A DNA stretch of 51,026 nucleotides from contig SLJW01000095.1 in the NCBI GenBank assembly GCA_007134865.1, positions 1 to 51,026 on the forward strand. The letters run 5' to 3'. The translations under genes and the position numbers were made by a program. Below the pieces are notes generated by a model. It was not told where the DNA came from and did not search any database. It saw nothing but the letters and a program-made list of their open reading frames with translations. Of this stretch, positions 26,336 through 34,288 are shown piece after piece. The DNA is from Paracoccaceae bacterium (GTDB lineage Bacteria > Pseudomonadota > Alphaproteobacteria > Rhodobacterales > Rhodobacteraceae). The stretch's first letter is position 1. Each line of letters starts with the position of its first letter.

Positions 26336-27301
26336 ATGAACAAGCAACTGGCAACTGGTCTTGTCGCCCTCGGCACGATGATGGGATCGGCCGCAATGGC
26401 GCAGGAGACCTTCATCTCCATCGGCACTGGCGGGGTGACAGGGGTCTATTATCCGGCTGGTGGCGCCATCTGCCGTCTGGTCAATCGCGACCGGGCCGAG
26501 CATGGCATCCGCTGCGGGGTGGAATCGACCGGTGGGTCGATCTTCAACATCAACGCCATCCGCTCGGGCGAGCTGGAATTCGGCGTGGCGCAATCGGACT
26601 GGCAGTATCACGCCTACAACGGCACCTCGCGCTTCGAGGATGATGGCCCGTTCGAAGGTCTGCGTGCGATGTTCTCGCTGCACCCGGAGCCCTTCACTGT
26701 GGTCGCCCGCGCCGATGCCGGCATCACCAGCTTTGACGATTTGCCCGGCAAGCGCGTCAATATCGGCAACCCCGGCTCGGGCCAGCGCGGCACGATGGAA
26801 GTCGTGATGGCGGCCATGGGCTGGACCGAGGATACGTTCGGCCAAGTGACCGAACTGCCCGCCGGTGAGCAGTCGCTGGCGCTGTGCGACAACAATGTGG
26901 ACGCCATCGTCTACACAGTCGGCCACCCCTCGGGCGCGATTCAGGAAGCCACGACGGCTTGCGATACGGTGCTGGTGAATGTGGACAATGACACGATCCG
27001 CGAGCTGGTCGAGGATCGTGACTATTACCGCATGGCGACCATCCCCGGCGGCATGTATCGCGGCACGGACGAGGATATCACCACCTTCGGTGTTGGCGCG
27101 ACCTTCGTCACGTCGGATGCCGTGCCGGAAGAAGTCGCCTTCCAGGTGGCGCGCGCGATCTTCGAGAATCTCGACCAGTTCACCTCGCTGCACCCGGCAC
27201 TGGCGAATCTCGACCCCGCGGAAATGGTCAGCGACGGCCTGTCGGCTCCGCTACATGACGGGGCGGCACGCTTCTTTACCGAAGCGGGCATGATGGACTG
27301 A
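26336..27301 (+). CDS. TAXI family TRAP transporter substrate-binding protein
   Basis: A periplasmic solute receptor of 321 residues that delivers substrate to the TRAP permease encoded next. ATG 26336 has an excellent TGGAGGAATAC site, so the earlier ATG 26324 is rejected. The signal peptide is MNKQLATGLVALGTMMGSAA ending at AMA/Q. Family motifs are FISIGTGGVTGVYYPAGGAI at the mature N-terminus, INAIRSGELEFGVAQSDW and LPGKRVNIGNPGSGQRGTME. TAXI-type receptors bind small carboxylates such as glutamate or 2-oxoglutarate in the few known cases; the substrate here is unknown. Confidence 0.95.
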   Translation: MNKQLATGLVALGTMMGSAAMAQETFISIGTGGVTGVYYPAGGAICRLVNRDRAEHGIRCGVESTGGSIFNINAIRSGELEFGVAQSDWQYHAYNGTSRFEDDGPFEGLRAMFSLHPEPFTVVARADAGITSFDDLPGKRVNIGNPGSGQRGTMEVVMAAMGWTEDTFGQVTELPAGEQSLALCDNNVDAIVYTVGHPSGAIQEATTACDTVLVNVDNDTIRELVEDRDYYRMATIPGGMYRGTDEDITTFGVGATFVTSDAVPEEVAFQVARAIFENLDQFTSLHPALANLDPAEMVSDGLSAPLHDGAARFFTEAGMMD

Positions 27302-27324
27302 TTGTCTGACTTGATCTGACAGAT

Positions 27325-27352
27325 GGCGCAGCGCGGGTACCCGCGCTGCGCC
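27325..27352. other. 28-base perfect palindrome between TAXI receptor and permease
   Basis: GGCGCAGCGCGGGT is followed directly by its reverse complement. As RNA it folds into an 11- to 12-bp stem. It sits 23 bases after the receptor stop and 59 before the permease start. Such intercistronic hairpins commonly protect the upstream mRNA or attenuate read-through, which would favour more receptor than permease. Confidence 0.65.
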
Positions 27353-27411
27353 ACACAGCAGGCTCGTAAAAGCCTGACAAAAAAGACATCACGATCAACG
27401 GGGGAAGGCGC

Positions 27412-30117
27412 ATGTCCACGGCGCAAAAGCCGGAAGGCCGCAAGTTCAGCGACGAAGAGCTTCAGGACCTGGTTTCCAGCACCGATTCGGGCGCGCGCAA
27501 CCCAGATAACCGGATTGTGGCGCTGCTGATCGCGGCGGTGGCCTTTCTCTGGTCGAGTTTTCAGATCTGGATCGCCGATCCGCAATTCCAGTTCGCCCAG
27601 CATATCCCCTTTGCGCGCGTCATCGGCTCGGACCAGACCCGCCCGCTGCACCTGACATTCGCGATGTTTCTGGCCTTTCTGGCCTATCCCGCCTTCAAGA
27701 ATTCGCCGCGCCGCTACATCCCCTGGTATGACTGGATCCTGGCGCTCGTGGCCTCGGGCTGCGCTTTCTACGTGTTCTGGTTCTCGCGCGAGATCTCGCG
27801 CACCGCGCGCGAGGGGCGGTTGGAACAATGGGTGACGGCCGACACGCCGATCCTGAGCAATTTCGAATGGCTGTTCGGCCCGGTGATCTTTCCGCAGATC
27901 ATTGTCGGGACGATCGGCCTCGTGCTGCTGCTCGAAGCCTCGCGCCGGGCGCTGGGGCCTGCGCTGACCATCGTTGGCGGTATCTTCCTTGCCTATAGCT
28001 ATTTCGGGCAGGGCTGGCTGATCCCCGATCTGATCGCGCATGAGGGGCGTAGCTTCAACGCCATCATCAACACGCAATGGCTTGGCACCGAGGGTGTGTT
28101 CGGCATCCCGCTCGGGGTCTCGACGGCCTTTGTCTTCCTCTTCGTGCTGTTCGGCGCGCTTCTCGACAAGGCGGGTGCCGGCAATTACTTCATCAAGCTC
28201 GCCTTTGCCGGGCTGGGCCACCTGCGCGGCGGGCCTGCCAAGGCCGCTGTCGTTGGCTCGGGGGCGACCGGGCTGATCTCGGGCTCCTCCATCGCCAATG
28301 TGGTCACCACCGGCACCTTCACCATCCCGCTGATGAAGCGCGTGGGCTTCACCCGCGAAAAGGCGGGCGCGGTCGAGGTGTCAAGCTCGGTCAATGGACA
28401 GATCATGCCGCCAGTGATGGGCGCCGCCGCCTTTCTGATGGTCGAATTCGTCGGCATCTCCTATCTGGAAGTGATCAAGCACGCCTTCATCCCGGCAGTG
28501 ATCTCCTATATCGCGCTGATCTATATCGTCCATCTGGAAGCGCTGAAGAACGGCATCCCCGCGCTGGGGCAGGGGGCGAGCCTGCTGAGGATGCTGTTCA
28601 AGGTCGCGATTGGCTTTGTCGTTGCGGGCACAGTGTTCTACGGTGTTGTAGCGGCTGTGGGTTTCCTGCGCGATGTGGCCCCGGCGATTTCCGAGCCGGT
28701 TATCATCGGGGTGATCCTTGTGATTTACCTCGCCTGTCTCTGGGTGGCCGCGCAGCGCTCGGATCTGGAACTCGACGATCCGAATGCCAAGGAAATCAAG
28801 CTGCCGGTGATGCGCGAGGTCTTCCCGACCGGGCTGCATTTCCTGCTGCCGATCCTCGTGCTGATCTGGTTCCTGATGGTCGAGCGCCAGTCACCTGCCA
28901 AATCGGCCTATTTCGCTGTCGTGACCATGCTGTTCATCATCCTGACCCAGCGCCCGATCAAGGCGATGTTCCGGGGCGAGGGCGGGTTCGTGCAGCAAGC
29001 GCGCCGCGGGGTCGAGGATCTGATTGATGGCATGATCGCAGGCGCGCGCAACATGATCGGGATCGCGGTGGCGACCGGTGCTGCCGGTGTGATCGTGGCG
29101 ACAGTGACGCGCACGCCCATCGGCACGGAGCTCGCCGGGCTGGTCGAGATGCTGGCGCTGGGCAACCTGTTCCTGATGCTGCTGCTGGTGGGTCTGTTCT
29201 CGCTGATCCTGGGGCTGGGGCTACCGACAACGGCGAATTATATCGTGGTCTCGTCGCTGATGGCGACTGTGGTGGTCTCGCTTGGGGCGCAGGAAGGGCT
29301 GATCGTGCCGCTGATCGCCGCGCACCTTTTCGTCTTCTATTTCGGGCTCATGGCCGATGTCACGCCACCTGTGGGGCTTGCGAGTTTCGCGGCTTCGGCG
29401 GTCTCGGGCGGCGACCCGATCCGAACCGGCTTTCAGGCCTTTTTCTACAGTTTGCGCACGCTCGCGCTGCCCTTCCTCTTCATTTACAACCCCACGCTGA
29501 TCCTCTACGGGGTCGATCTGGGCACGGTAGCGGGGCTCGCGCAGGCGGCGTTCATCTTTGTGGTGGCGACCTTTGCGATGCTGCTGTTTGCAGCCGCATC
29601 GCAAGGCTATTTCCTCGCCCGCTCGAAGATCTACGAATCCGCCGCCTTGCTGCTTGTGGCCTTCACCCTCTTCGTGCCGAATTTCTGGCTCGACCGTGTC
29701 CAGCCCGAATTCGAGCGTATGCCGGGGCTGCAATTCGAGGAGGTGCTGAGCGCGGCAGAGCCGGGCGAGGAGTTGCGCATCGAAGTGCGCGGGCCGGATT
29801 TCACGACCGGGCAGATGCGTGACCTGACACTGGTGCTGGATGTGGATGACACACCCGAGGCGCAGCGTGTGGCCGATACCGGGCTGTTCCTGATGCCCGA
29901 GGAGGACCGCATGGTGCTGGATGAGCCGATGTTCGGCTCGCCCTTCCAGCAGAGTCTTGGCGATTATGACTTCTATGGCAGCGAGCCAGTCGAGCTTGTC
30001 GCCGTCTTGCGCCCCGCCGATCGGATGCCCGAGCAGCTCTTCTACATTCCCGCTCTCCTCCTGTTGCTGGGTGTGATCCTGCTGCAGCGGCGGCGGCAGA
30101 CGCAGCCAGCCTTCTGA
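27412..30117 (+). CDS. TRAP transporter fused permease (DctQ-DctM type, with DUF3394 tail)
   Basis: A 901-residue membrane protein uniting the small (about four-span) and large (about twelve-span) TRAP subunits, as usual for TAXI systems. The N-terminus is a polar cytoplasmic leader (MSTAQKPEGRKFSDEELQDL). The DctM part shows GSGATGLISGSSIANVVTTG and SSVNGQIMPPVMGAAAF, and later ILGLGLPTTANYIVVSSL followed by HLFVFYFGLMADVTPPVGLA. The last 200 residues are a periplasmic beta-rich domain (about 740-870) plus a final span (LFYIPALLLLLGVILL), matching DUF3394. Transport is driven by a Na+ or H+ gradient. No truncation is seen. Confidence 0.95.
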   Translation: MSTAQKPEGRKFSDEELQDLVSSTDSGARNPDNRIVALLIAAVAFLWSSFQIWIADPQFQFAQHIPFARVIGSDQTRPLHLTFAMFLAFLAYPAFKNSPRRYIPWYDWILALVASGCAFYVFWFSREISRTAREGRLEQWVTADTPILSNFEWLFGPVIFPQIIVGTIGLVLLLEASRRALGPALTIVGGIFLAYSYFGQGWLIPDLIAHEGRSFNAIINTQWLGTEGVFGIPLGVSTAFVFLFVLFGALLDKAGAGNYFIKLAFAGLGHLRGGPAKAAVVGSGATGLISGSSIANVVTTGTFTIPLMKRVGFTREKAGAVEVSSSVNGQIMPPVMGAAAFLMVEFVGISYLEVIKHAFIPAVISYIALIYIVHLEALKNGIPALGQGASLLRMLFKVAIGFVVAGTVFYGVVAAVGFLRDVAPAISEPVIIGVILVIYLACLWVAAQRSDLELDDPNAKEIKLPVMREVFPTGLHFLLPILVLIWFLMVERQSPAKSAYFAVVTMLFIILTQRPIKAMFRGEGGFVQQARRGVEDLIDGMIAGARNMIGIAVATGAAGVIVATVTRTPIGTELAGLVEMLALGNLFLMLLLVGLFSLILGLGLPTTANYIVVSSLMATVVVSLGAQEGLIVPLIAAHLFVFYFGLMADVTPPVGLASFAASAVSGGDPIRTGFQAFFYSLRTLALPFLFIYNPTLILYGVDLGTVAGLAQAAFIFVVATFAMLLFAAASQGYFLARSKIYESAALLLVAFTLFVPNFWLDRVQPEFERMPGLQFEEVLSAAEPGEELRIEVRGPDFTTGQMRDLTLVLDVDDTPEAQRVADTGLFLMPEEDRMVLDEPMFGSPFQQSLGDYDFYGSEPVELVAVLRPADRMPEQLFYIPALLLLLGVILLQRRRQTQPAF

Positions 30118-30403
30118 CAGCGGTGCGAGTCGTATTCGTGGTCTCGCAGCGCAAGCCGGGGGCGCAGCTCCCGGCTTGCTTGATTGCTGATCTTTGCAAA
30201 TAACTCATGCGCAGCGCCTGAACCTCTGGGCCTCCACGGCCTGTGCGACAGACGCTTGTCTGGATGGCTGGCTTCCTTGGCGCGGTCAGTAAGCGACAAA
30301 GCCGGTTGCCAAAGCGCTTTGGTCGGGCGGGGGCGAAGCCGCCGCCCGCCTCCAGGACGTATCACATTGAGAGTTTTCAGGGCGCGCGCCCCTGCGGGCG
30401 CGC
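30118..30403. other. intergenic region between convergent genes (TRAP permease and AI-2E protein)
   Basis: About 285 bases with no credible gene. It holds a hairpin at 30151-30179, a perfect 14-base palindrome CCAAAGCGCTTTGG at 30309-30322, a GC-rich imperfect hairpin near 30327-30352, and a 7-bp-stem hairpin at 30381-30404 next to the AI-2E gene stop. Confidence 0.5.
30151..30179 (+). terminator. probable terminator of the TRAP operon
   Basis: GCAAGCCGGG pairs with CCCGGCTTGC (10-bp stem, nine-base loop), 33 bases after the permease stop. It is followed by TTGATTGCTGATCTTTG, moderately T-rich. Confidence 0.6.
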
Positions 30404-31582
30404 CTATTCTGCGCTGATCGCGTGCGAATAGCGCGGGGGCGTGTCCTGCGCCATGGGCTCGTCATCCTCGGGCGGCAGGAGTGGAAATTCTTCCTCCGGC
30501 AGGCCCTCGCGCGAGAGCAGCACGGCCACGGGCCGCGCGGCCGGGATATGCGAGCAGACGATCATCACCGCCACCATGAAGGGCACGGCCAGGAACATCC
30601 CCGGAACCCCCCAGACCGCCCCCCAGAAGGCCAGCGAGATGATGATGCCGAAAGACGAGAGCCGCAGCGTCTTGCCCATCAGCATCGGGTCGATGACATT
30701 GCCGAGCAGAAACTGCGTCATCCCTGCCAGCACGAAGATAAGCACGGCGGTTTGCGGCTCTGGCACCTGAATATAGGCGACCAGTGTCACCACCAGCGTG
30801 GCGATGATCGAGCCCACCGAGGGGATGAAATTCAGCACGAAGGTCAAGAGACCCATGGCCACGGCGAATTCGAGATTGAACACCCGCAGTAGCAGGAAGA
30901 TCGCCACCCCGGTCACTGTCGAGATCAGCGCCTTGACCAGCAGGTAGTGGTTCACGCGGCGGATGATCGATCCGATGATCGCGCTGACGCGCTTGGCTTG
31001 CGTCTTGTCGGCCATCAGATTCTCGAGCTTGGTGCCGAACCAGACTCGCTCTGCAAACAGGAAACCCACGAAGAGGATGATCAGCACCACTTGGCTCAGG
31101 ATCGTCCCGGCCTGGCCCGCGGCCGAGCGGAGATAGCCCGTGATCTGGATGCTGCGCACCGTCTCCAGCACTGATGCCTCGACATCTTCGCCCATCCAGG
31201 CGAACATCTGGGCAATCGCGCGTTGGGCGTCTTCAGTATAGGAGAGGGTGGTGCTCAGCACAGTGTTGATCTGCGCGATGACAAGCCCTGCAAGTGTCAA
31301 CAGCCCCGAGGCGATCAGCGCCACAGCCACGATCGAGGCCAGCCAGTTGGCAATACGGAAATGCCCGATCTGCAGGCGCGAGATCGAGTTGATCGCATCC
31401 GAGGTGAGCGAGAACAGAATGATCGCGATGGCGAGTGCGATGAGGATGAATTTTGCCTGAACCAGAAGAAACAGCACCACAGCGAAGGCGATGATCCCCA
31501 TCAGCCATGTCTGCAGGCGGAACTTCTCATTGAAGCTCAGCCGTGCCACAGAATTGGCGCTGGGTCTCGTCGGCTCGGACAT
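30404..31582 (-). CDS. AI-2E family transporter (PerM/YdiK/TqsA-type membrane protein)
   Basis: A 392-residue integral membrane protein of the AI-2 exporter superfamily; members are implicated in export of autoinducer-2 or other small molecules, or in Na+/H+ exchange, and most are uncharacterised. About eight spans are visible, starting at WLMGIIAFAVVLFLLVQAKF. The family signature LLTFVLNFIPSVGSIIATLV (about residue 263) and LLGNVIDPMLMGKTLRLSSF (about 308) are clear. The C-terminus is acidic and proline-rich (EEEFPLLPPEDDEPMAQDTP). It stands alone on the minus strand, 120 bases from the cytochrome gene upstream of it. Confidence 0.92.
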   Translation of the reverse strand: MSEPTRPSANSVARLSFNEKFRLQTWLMGIIAFAVVLFLLVQAKFILIALAIAIILFSLTSDAINSISRLQIGHFRIANWLASIVAVALIASGLLTLAGLVIAQINTVLSTTLSYTEDAQRAIAQMFAWMGEDVEASVLETVRSIQITGYLRSAAGQAGTILSQVVLIILFVGFLFAERVWFGTKLENLMADKTQAKRVSAIIGSIIRRVNHYLLVKALISTVTGVAIFLLLRVFNLEFAVAMGLLTFVLNFIPSVGSIIATLVVTLVAYIQVPEPQTAVLIFVLAGMTQFLLGNVIDPMLMGKTLRLSSFGIIISLAFWGAVWGVPGMFLAVPFMVAVMIVCSHIPAARPVAVLLSREGLPEEEFPLLPPEDDEPMAQDTPPRYSHAISAE

Positions 31583-31703
31583 GCGTGTTTCAGCCAGGGT
31601 TGCGCAGGTGCTCTTCTACAGTATGGGCCGAGCGTGTTGTGCAGACAAGGGCAGATGGGGTGTTTTTGATTGACAGCCCGTTTACCCGTGGTTTTTGACC
31701 ATT

Positions 31704-32588
31704 TCAGTCGCGCAAGCGCAGAAGATAGGCCGCGATGGCCTCGCGCTCGGCAGGCTCGAGTTGCTGGAGATTGGCCACCACAGCGGCCATCGTTCCACCC
31801 ACCACGTCAAACTCGGGGGTAAAACCCGTCTCGAGATAGGCGCTGATGTCGAAGGCGGTCCAGGTGAAACCCTCGCCCGCAATCGGCGGGATGCGCCCAC
31901 GTCCCGAGGGGTTGGGTGCGCCCTCCATCCAGCGCGCAGTATCGAGCGCACCAAGCATATTCCGCGGCGTGTGGCATTCGGCGCAATGCGACAGCGCCTC
32001 GACCAGATAACGACCGCGCGCCTCTTCTTCGGTCAGATCATCTGTCAGGACCCACTCTTCTTGCAGGAAGAGCGTCTTCCAAAGCCCGACCGCGCGGCGG
32101 ATATTGAAGGGAAAGCCGATGTCATGGTTGCGCGATGCTGTTTCATCACCCGGCAGGGTCATCATATAGGCATGCAGATCGGCGATATCCTGCGGCTCGG
32201 CGCGGATATAGGCGGTGTAGGGAAACGCCGGGTAATAATGCTGCCCCTCGGGCGAGACCCCGCGCATCACAGCCGTGATGAACTGTTCCTGCGTCCAGTC
32301 GCCAATGCCATGTTCGGGATCGGGACTGATATTGGGGGCGTAGAACGTGCCGAAATCCGAGACGAACTCGCGCCCGCCCGACATTACCAGCGGATCGGCC
32401 TCGCGTCCGGGCGCCATGTGGCAGGACCCGCACCCGGCGGCCAGAAAGACATCGCGCCCACGCTCAGGCTCACCATCGAGCCCGGCAAGCATCTCGCTGT
32501 CGAGGCCGCGCGGTGCGCTGAGCACCCAAAGCGCGCCAGCAGCAATCAGCCCGATCACGACGAGTATCAGCACCACGCGCCGCAGCAT
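31704..32588 (-). CDS. membrane-anchored diheme cytochrome c
   Basis: A 294-residue protein with an N-terminal uncleaved anchor (MLRRVVLILVVIGLIAAGAL) and two c-type haem sites, CGSCH (about residue 51) and CAECH (about 201), each in a cytochrome c domain. Segments such as FGTFYAPNISPDPEHGIGDW and MRGVSPEGQHYYPAFPYTAY are typical of the cytochrome subunit of membrane alcohol/aldehyde/gluconate-type dehydrogenases and of related stand-alone diheme proteins. No dehydrogenase gene is next to it. ATG 32588 is preferred: the ORF-track ATG at 32618 lies inside the stem of a hairpin and would place polar residues before the anchor. Confidence 0.9.
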   Translation of the reverse strand: MLRRVVLILVVIGLIAAGALWVLSAPRGLDSEMLAGLDGEPERGRDVFLAAGCGSCHMAPGREADPLVMSGGREFVSDFGTFYAPNISPDPEHGIGDWTQEQFITAVMRGVSPEGQHYYPAFPYTAYIRAEPQDIADLHAYMMTLPGDETASRNHDIGFPFNIRRAVGLWKTLFLQEEWVLTDDLTEEEARGRYLVEALSHCAECHTPRNMLGALDTARWMEGAPNPSGRGRIPPIAGEGFTWTAFDISAYLETGFTPEFDVVGGTMAAVVANLQQLEPAEREAIAAYLLRLRD

Positions 32589-32610
32589 GCCGCCCCCATT
32601 CACCAAGTGA

Positions 32611-32632
32611 CCCTGCACCTTGCGGTGCAGGG
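32611..32632 (-). other. intercistronic hairpin between the two cytochrome genes
   Basis: CCCTGCACC pairs perfectly with GGTGCAGGG around TTGC (9-bp stem). It starts nine bases after the cytochrome c' stop on the minus strand and ends 22 bases before the diheme cytochrome start. No T-run follows; it may set the ratio of the two products. Confidence 0.6.
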
Positions 32633-32641
32633 CCTTTCGCG

Positions 32642-33100
32642 TCAGCTTGCCTCGTCGCGATAGTCTTCATGGCAGGCCTGACAGGCGCCGCCGACAGCCA
32701 TCACGCCCGCGCGCATTTCATCCAGTCCGCTGCCCGCAACACCTTGCAGGTCTTCGACAGCTTCCTGAAGGGCCACGAATTTTGAGACGAAATCATCTAG
32801 ATTGTCCCAGATATCCGCATTGGCGCGGGTGCCTTCGGTGCTGGCACTGTCGGTGCCCTCGGGCCAGAGCCGCCCCTGATCGACGCGGGTCAGGTGAAAC
32901 AGGTTGTCGGCTGCAGTCTGCGCCATCTCGGCATCATAATCCATCCGGCCCTGCGCCATGCCGCCCATGACGCCGAAGTTATGCGCAAAGAGCTTGAATT
33001 GCCCCTGACGCGCGGCAATGGCCGGGTCCTCATCGGCAACTGCAGGTAGTGCCAGCACTACCCCCAGCACCACGCTCGCCAATGTCCTTTTCACTGCCAT
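32642..33100 (-). CDS. cytochrome c' (class II cytochrome c)
   Basis: A 152-residue periplasmic protein with a signal peptide (MAVKRTLASVVLGVVLALPA, cleaved near AVA/D). The single haem motif CQACH lies close to the C-terminus (GGACQACHEDYRDEAS), which defines the four-helix-bundle cytochrome c' fold. An aromatic or bulky residue near the distal haem face is expected from LFAHNFGVMGGMAQG. These proteins bind NO or CO and are linked to NO tolerance or electron transfer. It is the first gene of the cytochrome pair. The ribosome site AGGAGAGAACGAG is strong. Confidence 0.93.
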   Translation of the reverse strand: MAVKRTLASVVLGVVLALPAVADEDPAIAARQGQFKLFAHNFGVMGGMAQGRMDYDAEMAQTAADNLFHLTRVDQGRLWPEGTDSASTEGTRANADIWDNLDDFVSKFVALQEAVEDLQGVAGSGLDEMRAGVMAVGGACQACHEDYRDEAS

Positions 33101-33119
33101 CTCGTTCTCTCCTGTAAAG

Positions 33120-33145
33120 TTACGTCCTACAACATAATGACGTTA
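33120..33145. promoter_or_regulatory. inverted-repeat operator candidate upstream of cytochrome c'
   Basis: TTACGTC (33120-33126) and GACGTTA (33139-33145) form a nearly symmetrical pair (six of seven) with a 12-base AT-rich spacer, 20-45 bases before the start codon. It does not match the FNR/NnrR pattern I know, so the regulator is unknown. Confidence 0.3.
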
Positions 33146-33186
33146 GCGTGACCGCGCACCATATCAAACACACGGCCGCGTGAGGC

Positions 33187-33723
33187 TCAGGTGAAACGCA
33201 CCTTGCCGATATAAGGCAGGTTGCGGTTGCGCTGCGCATAGTCGATCCCGTAGCCGACCACGAATTCATCCGGGATCTCGAACCCGGTCCAGCTCGCCTT
33301 GATCTCGACCTCGCGGCGCGAGGGCTTGTCCAGAAGCGCGCAGACCTCCAGCCGGGCCGGGTTGCGCGCCAGCAGGATGTGCAGCACATGGTTGAGCGTG
33401 AAGCCGGTGTCGACGATATCCTCCACCAGCAGCACATCGCGCCCCTCGATCTTGCCCGAGAGGTCCTTGAGAATGCGCACCTCGCGCGACGAGGTCATGC
33501 CATCGCCATAGGACGAGGCTTCCAGAAAATCGACCTCCACCGGCAGGTCGATCTCGCGCACCAGATCGGCGATGAAGACGAAAGAGCCGCGCAAGAGCCC
33601 CACCACCACCAGCTTTTCGGTGCCCGCAAAGGCGCGGGTGATCTCTTCGGCCAGTTCCTCGACCCGCGCGGCGATCTGTTTCGCACTGATCATCTGGTCG
33701 ATGACATATGGTTTCTGCGTCAT
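33187..33723 (-). CDS. hpt: hypoxanthine phosphoribosyltransferase
   Basis: Salvages hypoxanthine (and often guanine) to IMP/GMP using PRPP. The 178-residue protein starts at ATG 33723 with AAGGGGC upstream; the ORF-track start at 33831 would overlap the divergent START-protein gene. Visible motifs are [16 protein letters not shown], the PRPP loop [14 protein letters not shown], and the base-binding end [20 protein letters not shown]. It is divergent from the gene at 33805, with 81 bases between the two starts. Confidence 0.97.
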   Translation of the reverse strand: MTQKPYVIDQMISAKQIAARVEELAEEITRAFAGTEKLVVVGLLRGSFVFIADLVREIDLPVEVDFLEASSYGDGMTSSREVRILKDLSGKIEGRDVLLVEDIVDTGFTLNHVLHILLARNPARLEVCALLDKPSRREVEIKASWTGFEIPDEFVVGYGIDYAQRNRNLPYIGKVRFT

Positions 33724-33804
33724 TTCGGCCCCTTCATGCGGCTGCCCCTTGATTTTTCGGCCCGACTTTAGGACATAGCCGCGCAGTCTCACAAGAGCGC
33801 CCGC

Positions 33805-34251
33805 ATGCCGAGCCACCGCGAACATCGCCATATGCCCTATACTGCGTCACAGATCTTCGATCTGGTGGCCGACGTGGCGCGTTACCCTGAGTTCCTGCCC
33901 TGGACCGCCGCTGCCCGCATCCGCTCGCGCAAACCCATCGAGGGCGGCGAGGAGATCGAGGCCGATCTGGTGATCTCCTTCAAGGTGTTCCGCGAACGCT
34001 TCGGCAGCCGCGTGCAGCTTTACCCCGAGGCCGGGCGTATCGACACGACCTATCTCGACGGCCCGTTCAAATACATGATCTCGCATTGGGAGGTGCGCGA
34101 TGCCGAGGGCGGCGGCTGCATCGTTGATTTCTCGGTCGATTTCGAATTCCGCAACGCGATGCTGCAACGGCTGGTCGGCGTGGTGTTCGACCAGGCCATG
34201 CGCCGGGTGGTGGGCGCGTTCGAGGCAAGGGCGAAGGCGCTTTACGGGTAG
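33805..34251 (+). CDS. START/SRPBCC protein of the Coq10/RatA family
   Basis: A 148-residue polyketide-cyclase/START-fold protein ([20 protein letters not shown], then [15 protein letters not shown], and [20 protein letters not shown]). In alphaproteobacteria members are annotated either as ubiquinone-binding Coq10-like proteins or as RatA, the E. coli protein described as blocking 70S assembly. The Coq10-like role in delivering quinone is at least as likely here, since no RatB partner is seen. The start at 33805 gives the usual length and the usual N-terminal SHxExRHMPY segment. Confidence 0.9.
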   Translation: MPSHREHRHMPYTASQIFDLVADVARYPEFLPWTAAARIRSRKPIEGGEEIEADLVISFKVFRERFGSRVQLYPEAGRIDTTYLDGPFKYMISHWEVRDAEGGGCIVDFSVDFEFRNAMLQRLVGVVFDQAMRRVVGAFEARAKALYG

Positions 34252-34288
34252 GGCGCTTGTGGCTAGCCTGCCCGGGAAAGGGGCGGGT

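Noticed and set aside
30184-30431. Small plus-strand ORFs in the intergenic region after the TRAP permease
   Set aside because: No ribosome site, no recognisable sequence, and they run into hairpins and the antisense of the AI-2E 3' end.
30947-31669. Plus-strand ORFs antisense to the AI-2E gene
   Set aside because: Shadow frames; the minus-strand membrane protein has clear family motifs.
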